DNA from: Roseibium aestuarii
GTDB taxonomy: Bacteria; Pseudomonadota; Alphaproteobacteria; Rhizobiales; Stappiaceae
Reading direction: 5' to 3'
Assembly: GCF_008477545.1 (NCBI RefSeq)
Contig: NZ_VORA01000001.1
Span: 558,001-622,000, forward strand
DNA length: 64,000 nt
Both the position numbers and the translations under genes were made by a program. Position 1 is the stretch's first letter. The number at the start of each line of letters is the position of its first letter. Below the pieces are notes generated by a model that was not told where the DNA came from, ran no database searches, and worked only from the letters and a program-made list of their open reading frames with translations. Shown piece by piece: positions 24,885 to 34,100 of the stretch.

Positions 24885-25625
24885 ATGATTGAAAGAACCC
24901 TGAAGGACGGTGTCAGCCTGTTGCGGCTGTCCCGTCCGGAAAAGAAGAACGCGCTGACGGCGCAGATGTACACGGACCTGTCGGAAGCCCTGGAAGACGG
25001 GCGCGACAACCCGGACGTGCGTTGCCACGTGATCGCCGGGGTGCCCGGCGCCTTCACGGCCGGCAACGACATTGCCGACTTCATCAAGATGGCCTCCTCG
25101 CCCGGGGGCATGATGGCGACGCCGGTGATCCGCTTCCTGAAGGCCCTGTGCCACAACGAAAAGCCGATGGTCGCCGCCGTCGATGGCCTGGCCATCGGTG
25201 TCGGCACCACGCTGCTCTTCCATTGCGACATGGTCTTCGCCACGCCGAAGTCCCTGTTCAAGACCCCGTTCATCGATCTGGGACTGGTGCCCGAGGCCGG
25301 GTCCTCGCTTCTCGGCCCCCTGACCATGGGCCACCAGCGGGCGTTCGAGCTCCTGTGCCTGGGTGAGGGCTTCTCGGCCGAGCGCGCCCATGCGGCGGGT
25401 CTCGTCAATCACATTGGCGAGGATGCGGAGGCTCAGGCCATGGCCTGTGCCGCCCGCATTGCTGCGAAGCCGCCGGAGGCCATGCGCCTGTCGCGGGATC
25501 TCCTGCTCGGCGACCGGGCGGCGTTGATCGCCCGCGTCGAATACGAAGCCCACATCTTTGCCGAACGCCTGCTCTCGCCCGAGACCCAGGCCGCGTTCCA
25601 GGCCTTCATGAGCCGCAAGGGATAA
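24885..25625 (+). CDS. Enoyl-CoA hydratase/isomerase family protein
   Basis: A 246-residue crotonase-fold protein. GVPGAFTAGNDIADF gives the first oxyanion segment, and PFIDLGLVPEAGSSLLGPL the second, with the glutamate in PEAGS as general acid/base. The second catalytic glutamate seen in true hydratases is not obvious in KPMVAAVDGLAIGVGTT, so isomerase activity is equally possible. It lies 35 bases after the dehydrogenase gene and nine bases before the SDR gene. Confidence 0.9.
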   Translation: MIERTLKDGVSLLRLSRPEKKNALTAQMYTDLSEALEDGRDNPDVRCHVIAGVPGAFTAGNDIADFIKMASSPGGMMATPVIRFLKALCHNEKPMVAAVDGLAIGVGTTLLFHCDMVFATPKSLFKTPFIDLGLVPEAGSSLLGPLTMGHQRAFELLCLGEGFSAERAHAAGLVNHIGEDAEAQAMACAARIAAKPPEAMRLSRDLLLGDRAALIARVEYEAHIFAERLLSPETQAAFQAFMSRKG

Positions 25626-25633
25626 GACACCAC

Positions 25634-26500
25634 ATGACGAACCTGTCCGGTAAGACCCTCTTCATCACCGGCGCCTCCCGGGGCATCGGCAAGGCCATTG
25701 CCCTGCGCGCGGCCCGCGATGGCGCCAATGTGGTTGTCGCCGCCAAGACGGCGGAAGCCCACCCGAAGCTGGAAGGCACCATCTATTCCGCGGCCGAGGA
25801 AATCGAGGCGGCGGGCGGCAAGGCACTGCCCCTGCTGCTCGACGTGCGCGACGATGCCGCCGTCGAGGCTGCCATGGCCAAGACCGCCGAGACCTTCGGT
25901 GGTCTGGATATCCTGGTGAACAACGCCAGCGCCATTCAGCTGACCCCGCTGGCCCAGACGGACATGAAGCGCTTCGACCTGATGCATCAGGTCAACACGC
26001 GCGGCACGCTCGCCTGTTCCAAGCACGCCATCCCCTATCTGGCCAAGTCCGACAATCCGCACATCCTCACCCTGTCGCCGCCGCTCGACATGCAGGAAAA
26101 GTGGTTCGCGGGCTTCACCCCTTACGCCATCGCCAAATACGGCATGAGCCTGGTGGTGCTGGGTCTGGCTGGCGAGCTGCGCAGGCAGGGCATTGCCGTC
26201 AACGCCCTGTGGCCGCGCACGACCATTGCCACGGCTGCCATCAAGAACATCATCGGTGGCGACAAGATGATGCTCCAGAGCCGCACTCCGGAGATCCTGG
26301 CCGATGCGGCCTACGAGATCTTCACGAGCCCGGCGCGCGAGTTCTCCGGCAACTTCGTCATCGACGACACGTTCCTCGCCTCGCGCGGCTGGACCGATTT
26401 CGACCAGTACCGGGTCGATCCGACCCAGGCCCTCGCACCGGACTTCTTCGTGCCGGATGACAGCAAGGCCCCGTGCGATCTGGGCCCGGTCAAGGCCTGA
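25634..26500 (+). CDS. Short-chain dehydrogenase/reductase (HSDL2-like)
   Basis: A 288-residue SDR. NAD(P) is bound through TGASRGIGKA; LVNNASAI is the structural NNA motif, and YAIAK supplies the Tyr/Lys pair. The usual catalytic serine falls in ILTLSPPLDM. The sequence HILTLSPPLDMQEKWF and the NALWPRTTIATAA segment are typical of the HSDL2-like subgroup, which acts in fatty acid metabolism. As third gene of the operon it may perform the hydroxyacyl-CoA oxidation step. Confidence 0.88.
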   Translation: MTNLSGKTLFITGASRGIGKAIALRAARDGANVVVAAKTAEAHPKLEGTIYSAAEEIEAAGGKALPLLLDVRDDAAVEAAMAKTAETFGGLDILVNNASAIQLTPLAQTDMKRFDLMHQVNTRGTLACSKHAIPYLAKSDNPHILTLSPPLDMQEKWFAGFTPYAIAKYGMSLVVLGLAGELRRQGIAVNALWPRTTIATAAIKNIIGGDKMMLQSRTPEILADAAYEIFTSPAREFSGNFVIDDTFLASRGWTDFDQYRVDPTQALAPDFFVPDDSKAPCDLGPVKA

Positions 26501-26532
26501 CCCCGGTCACGCTCCACAAGCGAAGTCATGAA

Positions 26533-26560
26533 AAAAGGCGGGAGGAAACTCCCGCCTTTT
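26533..26560. terminator. Bidirectional terminator
   Basis: AAAAGGCGGGAG, loop GAAA, CTCCCGCCTTTT, flanked by A-runs on one side and T-rich sequence on the other. It separates the SDR gene from the convergent DnaJ-like gene. Confidence 0.85.
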
Positions 26561-26582
26561 GGTTTTTCGGTGCGTGCCGCGC

Positions 26583-27623
26583 TCAGTCGAATTCCGGGCC
26601 GCGCGCCTTGTAGGGCGTGGTCTCCCGCCAGGCCTTCATCAGCGTGGCCAGCTCCCGGTCCTCGTTGGGCGGCAGCACGATCTGCAGACGCACGAGCAGG
26701 TCTCCGTGGCCGCCGGTCTTGGTCGGCAGGCCCTTGCCCTTCAGACGCATCACCTTGCCCGAGGAGGCGTTCTCCGGAATGCTCAGGTTCACCGCGCCGG
26801 TGAGGGTCGGAGTGCGCACCTTGGCCCCCAGGACAGCCTCGTAGAGGGTCAGGGGAAGGTCGAGGATCAGATCGCTGCCGCGCACCTCGAAGAGGTCATG
26901 CTTGCGGAACCGGACCTCGACCATGGCATCGCCGGGCTGGCCGCCATTGGCACCCGGATGGCCCTGGCCGCGCAACCGGATGGTCTCGCCCTCGGTCGTG
27001 CCCACCGGAATGGTCACGTTGACCGTCTTGCCGTTCGGCAGCTTGACGGCGGTCTTGCCCGCGTTGACCAGCTCCTCCAGCGAGACATGTGCGACGATCT
27101 CCGCATTGTCGCCCTTCTGGGCCTCGGGCGCGCGCTGGCGGGTGCCTGCGCCGGCCCCTGCGCCAGATGCGCCGCCACGGCCGCGCCGGCCGCCGCCGAA
27201 GCCGCCGAGAATATCATTCAGGATGTCGTCGAAGCCGCCGCCACCGCCGGCTCCGCCAAAGCCGCCGGTCGCGCCGCCGCCGCCGGGGCCGCCCCCGGGG
27301 CCGCCACGGGCGCGGAAGCCGCCGCCACGGGTCAGGTCATCGAAATCGGAAAAGCCGGAGAAGCCGCCCGCGCCGCCGCCAAAGCCACCGGTGAAGCGCG
27401 GCTTGCCCTCCGCGTCGATCTCGCCGCGGTCGAACTTGCCCCGCTTCTCCTTGTCACCGACGATTTCATACGCCTGGTTGACTTCGGAGAACTGGCGCTG
27501 GGCCTCCGGATCATCTCGGTTCTGGTCCGGATGGTATTTCTTGGCCAGCGTCCGGAAGGCCTTCTTGATCTCGGCCTCGCTCGCGGACTTTGCTACGCCG
27601 AGAACGCTGTAAGGGTCACGCAT
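26583..27623 (-). CDS. DnaJ-like co-chaperone without zinc finger (CbpA/DnaJ type II)
   Basis: A 346-residue J-domain protein. The J domain occupies residues 1-68 with HPD at 31-33. A very glycine-rich linker follows over about 78-155 (many GGGFGGAGG-type runs), then the substrate-binding C-terminal domains (VSLEELVNAGKTAVKLP, IPVGTTEGETIRLRGQGHPG). The CxxCxGxG zinc repeats of DnaJ are absent, so this is the CbpA-like type. It activates the ATPase of DnaK and holds unfolded proteins. The dnaK gene is not nearby. Confidence 0.92.
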   Translation of the reverse strand: MRDPYSVLGVAKSASEAEIKKAFRTLAKKYHPDQNRDDPEAQRQFSEVNQAYEIVGDKEKRGKFDRGEIDAEGKPRFTGGFGGGAGGFSGFSDFDDLTRGGGFRARGGPGGGPGGGGATGGFGGAGGGGGFDDILNDILGGFGGGRRGRGGASGAGAGAGTRQRAPEAQKGDNAEIVAHVSLEELVNAGKTAVKLPNGKTVNVTIPVGTTEGETIRLRGQGHPGANGGQPGDAMVEVRFRKHDLFEVRGSDLILDLPLTLYEAVLGAKVRTPTLTGAVNLSIPENASSGKVMRLKGKGLPTKTGGHGDLLVRLQIVLPPNEDRELATLMKAWRETTPYKARGPEFD

Positions 27624-27799
27624 CTGTTGATCACCAATTCAAGTGTACTGGGGCACCGTTCCGCACTGTGGCAGGGACGATTGACACAGGGAACTGGTGC
27701 GGGTCTTGACCGGAATATCGGAATTGATAGGAAAAAATTCCATACCGCCGAGGCGGCTCGGTCCGCTTTATAGTCGTTTTACCGGGATTTTCCCGCGCT

Positions 27800-28297
27800 T
27801 CAAGCCGCTTCGACCGTCAGGCTGGTGATGGTCAGCTGCTGACGGACATCCTTGCACGCGATTCCCGAATAAAGGCGGACACCGGCAATCGTGTTTGCGG
27901 TGGTCTTGAAGGCCACGCAGCCGGTGCTCTCGGCCTGGGACTGGTCGATCCCGCTCAGGCTGCCGGAATTGCCGGTGAGCGGATTGGTCCAGGAAAACCG
28001 CTGGGGGGCGGGAGCACCTGCGCCATAGGCCATGGCACTGGAAGGCTCGGGAGCATCGATGATCTGCGCCAGCGTCGCGGTGATCACGGCGCGGTCACCG
28101 TCCTCGATGTCGGCAAAGGCCTGGTCGGAAGAAGAGGGCAGGGAGCCCGTCAGCACCATCGGGGTCTCCACGTCGGACGAGCCGAGCGGGACGCTGATCT
28201 GGCTGCATCCGCCGGTCAGGCTTCCGGCGAACAACGCCACGAGGGACAGCCACTGGATCTTTGCCTTGAAGGGCGTATATGAAAAGCGGTGTGCCAA
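27800..28297 (-). CDS. Lipoprotein, RT0821/Lpp0805-like surface protein
   Basis: A 165-residue probable outer-membrane lipoprotein: a hydrophobic leader (WLSLVALFAGSLTGGC) ends in an LTGGC lipobox. The mature part (RFSWTNPLTGNSGSLSGID, then GCVAFKTTANTIAGVRLYSGIACK) resembles the RT0821/Lpp0805 family, with two cysteines that may pair. The best start is a TTG at 28297, so the N-terminus is uncertain. It is transcribed away from pdxH. Function unknown. Confidence 0.7.
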   Translation of the reverse strand: MAHRFSYTPFKAKIQWLSLVALFAGSLTGGCSQISVPLGSSDVETPMVLTGSLPSSSDQAFADIEDGDRAVITATLAQIIDAPEPSSAMAYGAGAPAPQRFSWTNPLTGNSGSLSGIDQSQAESTGCVAFKTTANTIAGVRLYSGIACKDVRQQLTITSLTVEAA

Positions 28298-28372
28298 GGG
28301 GTTCTTCTTTCTCGATGCCCCGCTTGCATCTCACGAAACTGATCGTCTCACAAGATATCCCGGCAGGACAAA

Positions 28373-29008
28373 ATGACCAACCATGAGCCTTCGGCAAAGG
28401 AGTTAACAAAAGGTGACTTTACGGAGGTTACGGATCCGTTTTCGCTTTTTTCCGCGTGGCTTGAGGATGCAACCCAGTCCGAAGTGAACGATCCCAACGC
28501 TCTCGCCCTCGCAACTGTGGATGAATCCGGCCTGCCCAACGTGCGCATGGTGCTGCTGAAGGGATTCGATGAGAGGGGATTCGTTTTCTACACGAATTTC
28601 GAGAGCGCCAAGGGGCGCGAGCTCCTGTCCGCCGGCAAGGCCGCCATGTGCTTCCACTGGAAGTCCCTGCGCCGCCAGGTCCGCATTCGCGGCCTCGTCC
28701 AGCAGGTGAGCGACGCGGAAGCCGATGAGTATTACCAGTCCCGTCCGCGCGGCAGCCGCATCGGGGCCTGGGCGTCCAAGCAGTCCCGTCCGCTGGAAAG
28801 CCGCTTCGCACTGGAAAAGGAAGTCGCGAAATACACGGCCAAATTCAACATCGGCGAGATCCCGCGCCCCGAGCACTGGTCGGGAATGCGTCTTGTGCCC
28901 ACCCAGATCGAGTTCTGGCACGACCGTCCGTTCCGCCTGCATGACCGTGTGGTCTTCCAGCGGGAGGCTGATGGCCAGCCCTGGGGCAGCCAGCGCCTCT
29001 ATCCCTGA
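28373..29008 (+). CDS. pdxH: Pyridoxamine 5'-phosphate oxidase
   Basis: A 211-residue FMN-dependent oxidase that converts pyridoxine or pyridoxamine 5'-phosphate to pyridoxal 5'-phosphate. Family blocks are [66 protein letters not shown] and the terminal [10 protein letters not shown]. The ATG has AGGA five bases upstream. Complete family length. It converges on corA with a 26-base gap. Confidence 0.96.
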   Translation: MTNHEPSAKELTKGDFTEVTDPFSLFSAWLEDATQSEVNDPNALALATVDESGLPNVRMVLLKGFDERGFVFYTNFESAKGRELLSAGKAAMCFHWKSLRRQVRIRGLVQQVSDAEADEYYQSRPRGSRIGAWASKQSRPLESRFALEKEVAKYTAKFNIGEIPRPEHWSGMRLVPTQIEFWHDRPFRLHDRVVFQREADGQPWGSQRLYP

Positions 29009-29034
29009 TATCCCGTGACCGGGTGTGGCGGCTC

Positions 29035-30009
29035 TTACAGGAGCCGCCGCAGCCGCAGCACCAGATAGGTGACCAGCACCAGCCCGCCCATGACGGCCAG
29101 CGCATATTCGAAGCCGTAGGCCCAGTCGAGCTCGGGCATGAAGCGGAAGTTCATGCCGTAGATCGAGGCCACCAGCGTCGGCGGCAGGAAGATCAGACCC
29201 AGCACCGAATAGGTCTTGGCGGTCTGGTTCTGCTCCAGATTGACGAGGCCGATGGTCGCGTCGAGCAGATAGGACAGCCGGTTGTCCAGCGCGTCGCCGT
29301 GTTCCTTGATCGAGTGGAGATCGCGACCGTAGGTCTTCAGCATCCGCTTTTGGCTGTCCTTGAACTTCACCTTCTCCGGGCGGCTGTCGATGAAGAGCAG
29401 GAGCCGCGACAGGCCGGTGCAGACGTCGTGCATCTTGGAGATCTGCAGTCCGATGCGGCCCTGATCCTTGATGGCATCCTTGTAAAGCGTGCTCTTGCGG
29501 GCCGAGATGCCGTCCTCGAAGACCTTCTGGCTCATCACGTCCACCTTGGCCGAGGCTTCCTCCATCACATCGGCGCAGCGGTCGATGATGAATTCGAACA
29601 GGCCGACCACGATTCCCGGACCTGAATGGGCGGAGGGGGGAAGATTGCCGACCTTGCGCTCGAAGAGCGTGATGGACACCGGCTCCCCGTGGCGCACCGT
29701 GACGAGGCGGCTCTGGGACAGCACGAAGGTGACGGACGAGGTCTCCGGGTCGTGGGTGCGCGCCGCGATGGGCAGCAGCGCGGTCATGACCAGTCCACCC
29801 GGCTCCTCGTAGAAGCGGGCGGAGGATTCGATCGAGCGCATCTCGTCGCGGGTCGGGATCTCGGCCCCCATCAGCTTCTCGCAGGCCTGCTGCTCCTCGC
29901 GGGTTGGCCGCAGCAGGTCGATCCAGACCGCCGCTTCGGGCACGTCCTCTCCCGGGGCGACCTCGATGCGGGTCAGACCGGTTCCATTGGGCACATAGGC
30001 AAGGATCAT
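29035..30009 (-). CDS. corA: CorA family divalent metal transporter
   Basis: A 324-residue CorA-type magnesium/cobalt channel. The long cytoplasmic domain is followed by two C-terminal helices; the pore signature YGMNF stands at the end of the first (PPTLVASIYGMNF). The tail LRLRRLL is short and basic. Start at 30009 follows GGAGA and gives ILAYVPNGTGLTRIEV at the N-terminus; an upstream ATG at 30054 is unsupported. Expected to form a pentamer in the inner membrane. Confidence 0.93.
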   Translation of the reverse strand: MILAYVPNGTGLTRIEVAPGEDVPEAAVWIDLLRPTREEQQACEKLMGAEIPTRDEMRSIESSARFYEEPGGLVMTALLPIAARTHDPETSSVTFVLSQSRLVTVRHGEPVSITLFERKVGNLPPSAHSGPGIVVGLFEFIIDRCADVMEEASAKVDVMSQKVFEDGISARKSTLYKDAIKDQGRIGLQISKMHDVCTGLSRLLLFIDSRPEKVKFKDSQKRMLKTYGRDLHSIKEHGDALDNRLSYLLDATIGLVNLEQNQTAKTYSVLGLIFLPPTLVASIYGMNFRFMPELDWAYGFEYALAVMGGLVLVTYLVLRLRRLL

Positions 30010-30215
30010 TCGGCTCTCCGGCTCGAGACGGCATCGGGGCAGGGGCGAAAGCAAATCCGTGAGCGCGCCCGTCTGCGCTGTTTCACCACGAACCCGCCGA
30101 CCGTGGCAAGGTTCCAGCGTGGGGTGGCGAGGTCACCCGCGACTTGCGCGCGCCGCGCGGATCACCGATTGTGGGGCGAACTTGACCAGGGTCCGAGCAT
30201 GGCAGGCGACCGAAC

Positions 30216-31190
30216 GTGGCAATGACGAAGCGATACCCGACCTATCACGCCAGCGCGGCTGTGCCGAGCCGCGCGCTCGGGGCCATTGCCGTGCCGGTCG
30301 GCCTCGTTGCCGTGCTTGCCCATCGATTCGGCCTCATGTCGGCCTGGGACATGGTGGTGGCGATCTTTCTCGCAGCCGTGCTCGGCGGCCTTGCCCTGGC
30401 CCTGGCGCTTGTGTCCTTCCAGCGCCTGTGGCGCCGGGGCGGCATTGGCTTCGGTCAGGCGAGCTTCGGCCTGCTCTACGGCCTGATTGCGCTGGCTCCA
30501 GCCGCAGCCCTGCTTGCCAGCCCCCTGTTCCTGCGCGATGCGGCGGACGTGAGCACCAATCCGCTCGATCCGCCGGAACTGGTCCGCAACGAACTCGCCG
30601 AGGACGCAGCGACCGATCGGGTGCTGGATTCGGCGCTGGAGACCGTCGACCGGCAATTCGCCGCCCTGCAGGAAGGACGCCCGGCCGACATCGTGCCGCG
30701 CCGCTATCGCATGGCGCCCTCGCAGATCCACTTTGCCGCCCGCGAGGTCTTCACCCGCAAGGGCTGGCCCCTCGTCGACGAGATCCTGCCCGATCTGCCG
30801 GACATGCCGAGCCGCCTTCAGGGCGAGGTTCGCAGCCCCGTTCTCGGTCTCGTCCGGGATCTGGCCGTGCGCATCCAGCCGGATCCGCTCGGCGCGCTGG
30901 TGGACTTGCGCTCCGCCTCGCGAACGGGTCTGCGCGACATCGACGGCAACGCGGCGCGGATCCGCGAATTCCTGGCGGCCATGGATGAGGTGCTGCTGGA
31001 AACCTATGGACGCTTCGAGGTGCTCGATGTGTCCCTGGAGGAGGAAGAGGAGCTCCCGCTGCCCGAAACTCCATCCCTGGAACAGGGTGGTCCCGCGCCC
31101 CTTCCGGCCTTCAAGCCCTATCTGCCCGAGACGGACGAGGTTCCCTCGGAAGGGGGCGAACCAGCGCTTGCCGGTGCGCCCCAGACCTGA
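30216..31190 (+). CDS. DUF1499 domain protein with N-terminal membrane segments
   Basis: A 324-residue protein. Three predicted helices (about residues 20-42, 44-70 and 82-105) precede a soluble DUF1499 domain, recognised by STNPLDPP and by the paired segment DLRSASRTGLRDIDGNAARIREFL near 227-250. The C-terminus is acidic and proline-rich and probably disordered. DUF1499 proteins have no established function. ATG at 30216 or 30222 could both serve. It converges on the MBL hydrolase gene. Confidence 0.8.
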   Translation: MAMTKRYPTYHASAAVPSRALGAIAVPVGLVAVLAHRFGLMSAWDMVVAIFLAAVLGGLALALALVSFQRLWRRGGIGFGQASFGLLYGLIALAPAAALLASPLFLRDAADVSTNPLDPPELVRNELAEDAATDRVLDSALETVDRQFAALQEGRPADIVPRRYRMAPSQIHFAAREVFTRKGWPLVDEILPDLPDMPSRLQGEVRSPVLGLVRDLAVRIQPDPLGALVDLRSASRTGLRDIDGNAARIREFLAAMDEVLLETYGRFEVLDVSLEEEEELPLPETPSLEQGGPAPLPAFKPYLPETDEVPSEGGEPALAGAPQT

Positions 31191-31220
31191 TTCGGTCGTT
31201 CCGTTGCGCAGAGGCGCCCC

Positions 31221-32126
31221 TCAGGATGCGCTGAGGCGAAAGAGCCCGCCGAGGGAGGCTCCGGCCGGGGCCTCCACGGTTTCACGCTCCACCAGCGCTT
31301 CCAGGTGGGCCAGAACGGAGAGAGCGGCCGCAGGCTTGAGCTGCGGATCCAGTCCCGCATAGACCAGATCCACGATCTCGGGGATGCGCCTTGCGGTGCC
31401 GTCCAGCACCGCGAGGATCGACCGCTCCCGCCCGAGACGATGGGCCTTGAGCTGCGCCATGTAGCCGGCTGCATCGGTGACCGGCCCGCCATGGCCCGGC
31501 AGGAACAGGCGTTCGTCGCGCGCCTTCAGCCGGTCGAGAGACGTCAGATAGTCGGTCATGGATCCGTCCGGGGGCGCCACGATGCTGGTCGCCCAGGCCA
31601 TCACGTGATCGGCGGAGAACAGGATGTCGGTTCCGCCAAGGGCCAGGCACAGGTGATTGGCCGTGTGGCCGGGGGTCTCCAGCGCCGTCAGCGTGAAGCC
31701 CTGTCCGTCGAACCTGTCACCGTCGCGCAGCTCCTGATCGGGCGCGTGATCCCGGTCGGCGCTGGCATCCATGGCGTTCACTTCCCCCTCGGCCATGGCC
31801 CGTGCGGCCCGGTGGGGCCCGCAGCCGATGATCGGTGCGCCGGTTGCGGCCTTCAGCCGGCGGGCGCCGGGCGAATGGTCCATGTGGGTATGGCTGACCA
31901 GAATGGCGGCGATCCGCTGCCCCTTCGTGGCGGCCAGCAGGGCCTCCAGATGCTCCGCATTGTCGGGGCCGGGGTCGAGAATGGCCACGTCGCCCGTGCC
32001 GATCAGATAGGTGTTGGTGCCGTGGAAGGTGAAGGGGCCGGGATTGCGCACCGTCATCCGGCGGATCCCGTCCGCCACTTCGACGGCTGTTCCATAGGCA
32101 GGCTCAAAGGCGCGTTGATGGTCCAA
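31221..32126 (-). CDS. MBL-fold metallo-hydrolase (LACTB2/glyoxalase II-like)
   Basis: A 301-residue metallo-beta-lactamase-fold protein. The HTHMDH motif (His79, His81, Asp83, His84) with later His in ETPGHTANH, Asp in FSADHVM and His in LPGHGG gives a full binuclear metal site. The C-terminal winged-helix-like extension (RERSILAVLDGTARRIPEIV) is typical of the LACTB2-like group. The substrate, a thioester, phosphodiester or RNA, cannot be chosen. It is divergent from phoR. Confidence 0.88.
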   Translation of the reverse strand: MDHQRAFEPAYGTAVEVADGIRRMTVRNPGPFTFHGTNTYLIGTGDVAILDPGPDNAEHLEALLAATKGQRIAAILVSHTHMDHSPGARRLKAATGAPIIGCGPHRAARAMAEGEVNAMDASADRDHAPDQELRDGDRFDGQGFTLTALETPGHTANHLCLALGGTDILFSADHVMAWATSIVAPPDGSMTDYLTSLDRLKARDERLFLPGHGGPVTDAAGYMAQLKAHRLGRERSILAVLDGTARRIPEIVDLVYAGLDPQLKPAAALSVLAHLEALVERETVEAPAGASLGGLFRLSAS

Positions 32127-32282
32127 GGCAATCTCCGGTGCGATGCAGGTCTCTCCCGAGAGCTGGCATGCCCTGCGCCCTGATGCAAGACCGGGCAGGG
32201 CGGCAGGGGGTCTCCGGTCTGGCGCGCCTTGGACACAGACGCTTCACCCCATGGGGAAAGGCGCGCCTCTGTCGCCGGATTG

Positions 32283-32297
32283 ACATGAAAATCATGT
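32283..32297. promoter_or_regulatory. Inverted repeat between the MBL gene and phoR
   Basis: ACATGA-AAA-TCATGT, perfect 6-base arms, lies in the 269-base divergent gap, about 100 bases from the phoR start. Its size fits a dimeric regulator site; no PHO box was seen in this gap. Confidence 0.35.
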
Positions 32298-32395
32298 TAG
32301 CTGCGAGGCCCATTGCCTGGGGCAACAGCTTTCGCTACCAAACCCCTCATGGATAGCCGCCTAAATTCCAGACCCCTCAGGACCGTGCCGCGCCG

Positions 32396-33763
32396 ATGAA
32401 CCAGTTGAAGGACATTTCCAGGGATGCCCCGTCCGAGGACCGGATCCCCGACGCGCGCCGTTCGCCGCTGACCCGTATCGCCGAGTCGCGCTGGCAGATC
32501 CTTCTGGGGGCTGGGCTCGCCGGGCTCGCCACACTTGTCTACGACGTGCCCGCCCTCGTCAGTACATCGGCGGTTGCCCTTCAGGTCGCGATCGCAGGTC
32601 TGGTGCCGCAAAAGGCGCAGGCCCGGCGCGTTCAGGCGGTGAAGCAGCGCCAGCTCCGGCGCATGTGGCCGGGCACCGGCATGAAGCTGACCGTCGATGC
32701 TCTGCCCAACCCGTGTTTCGTTGCCGATGGGCGCGGGATCACCCGCTACGTGAACAAGGCGGCCGGCGAGCTCTACGGTCTTGTGAAGCCCGGCGATCCC
32801 CTGTCCTTCTATCTCCGCGCCCCCGCTCTGCTCGAAGCCTTCGACCGGGTCTGCCGGGACAAGCGCGCCGTTCAGATCACCTGGGTCGAGAAGGTGCCGA
32901 CGGAAGCCTGGTTCGAGGCGCATCTGGCGCCGATCTTCATGCCCGGTGCCGGGGAGGGGGCCGTGACCTCCAGTCCCGATTTCGTGCTGGTCGTCATCCA
33001 GAACCAGACGGAGCAACGCCGGCTGGAGCGCATGCGCACCGATTTCGTCGCCAATGCCAGCCATGAGCTGCGCACCCCGCTCGCCTCTCTCACCGGCTTC
33101 ATCGAGACCCTGCAAGGCCCGGCCCGTGACGATGCCAAGGCCCGCGAGACCTTCCTGAAGATCATGCTGGAACAGGCGGGCCGCATGCGCCGCCTGATCG
33201 ATGACATCCTCTCCCTGTCCCGCATCGAGCTGAAGGCCCATGTGCGGCCGGTGGAGAAGGTGAACCTGGTGGAGATCGTCCGTCACAGCGCAGACGCCCT
33301 GGCACCTCTCGCCCGTGACCTGGACCTTGCCATCAACGTGGAAGCCCCGGATGCGGCGGCTTTGGTGCGTGGCGACCGCGACGAGCTGATCCAGGTGACG
33401 GAAAACCTGCTGGAGAACGCCCTGAAATACGGCAGTTCCGGCGGCCGGGTCGACCTCTCGGTCACCCGTGACGCCAGCGGCCGGGGCCATGTGCTTCAGG
33501 TGCGCGACTATGGCGAGGGCATCGCGGCCGAGCATCTGCCCCGCCTGACGGAGCGCTTCTACCGGGTCGACGTAGCCTCCAGCCGCTCCATGAAGGGCAC
33601 CGGTCTGGGCCTGGCCATCGTCAAGCACATCCTCACCCGCCACCGGGCCCGACTGGACATCGTCAGCGAACAGGGCAAGGGCGCGACCTTCCGCGTTGCC
33701 TTCCCGCCGGCAGATGCCCTTCTCAAGCCGGATGCGGCCGAGGCCGCTGCCGCAGAGATCTGA
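32396..33763 (+). CDS. phoR: Phosphate regulon sensor histidine kinase
   Basis: A 455-residue sensor kinase. A hydrophobic region (residues 34-72) anchors it; a PAS domain follows at about 98-205 (DALPNPCFVADGRGITRYVNKAA). HisKA has the phosphorylated His223 in ASHELRTPLASL; the ATPase domain carries NLLENALKYG, DYGEGI and GTGLGLAIVKHI. With PhoB, downstream of the pst genes, it senses phosphate supply through the transporter. It is separated from pstS by the PHO-box promoter. Confidence 0.94.
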   Translation: MNQLKDISRDAPSEDRIPDARRSPLTRIAESRWQILLGAGLAGLATLVYDVPALVSTSAVALQVAIAGLVPQKAQARRVQAVKQRQLRRMWPGTGMKLTVDALPNPCFVADGRGITRYVNKAAGELYGLVKPGDPLSFYLRAPALLEAFDRVCRDKRAVQITWVEKVPTEAWFEAHLAPIFMPGAGEGAVTSSPDFVLVVIQNQTEQRRLERMRTDFVANASHELRTPLASLTGFIETLQGPARDDAKARETFLKIMLEQAGRMRRLIDDILSLSRIELKAHVRPVEKVNLVEIVRHSADALAPLARDLDLAINVEAPDAAALVRGDRDELIQVTENLLENALKYGSSGGRVDLSVTRDASGRGHVLQVRDYGEGIAAEHLPRLTERFYRVDVASSRSMKGTGLGLAIVKHILTRHRARLDIVSEQGKGATFRVAFPPADALLKPDAAEAAAAEI

Positions 33764-34100
33764 CCTCCCGGTCTCCGCCGCCCCGCCCCCGGCCGAAGAG
33801 GCGCAGACCGGGTTCCGCGGGTGACTCTGCGTCCGGTTGAAGATTGACGGTCTGTCACACGCGACGGGAACAGCCTTGGCAGGATTCCCGAGGAACCTCC
33901 TCCCCGAACATGACAAGTTACGGTTTCGTGTCCGTAGAATTCAGATTTTGTCTCATTATTTCAATGATTTGTGCTGTCATAAAACTGATATGAAAGCGTC
34001 ATAGAAGTCACATGCACGCCGACTAGGTTCGCGGCTGTCGAACGGGCAACGATGACCCGTCGAAGAGATAGAAACCTTGACATTCAAAGGGAGTGGTCAA
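33764..34100 (+). other. phoR-pstS intergenic region
   Basis: A 337-base gap that carries the pstS promoter with its PHO box. The first 150 bases are GC-rich without a clear terminator; an AT-richer stretch starts around 33900, as expected for a regulated promoter. Confidence 0.6.
33974..33991 (+). promoter_or_regulatory. PHO box of pstS
   Basis: CTGTCATAAAACTGATAT fits the 7-4-7 PHO box pattern (CTGTCAT, AT-rich spacer, CTGTMAT-like repeat) bound by PhoB, ending 109 bases before the pstS start. A -10-like CATAGA lies about nine bases downstream. Confidence 0.8.

Noticed and set aside
26583-27623. Gly-rich linker repeats of the DnaJ-like gene considered as a DNA repeat array or CRISPR
   Set aside because: The pattern is explained by glycine codons (GGC/GGT/GGA) inside a J-domain protein; no fixed spacer structure.
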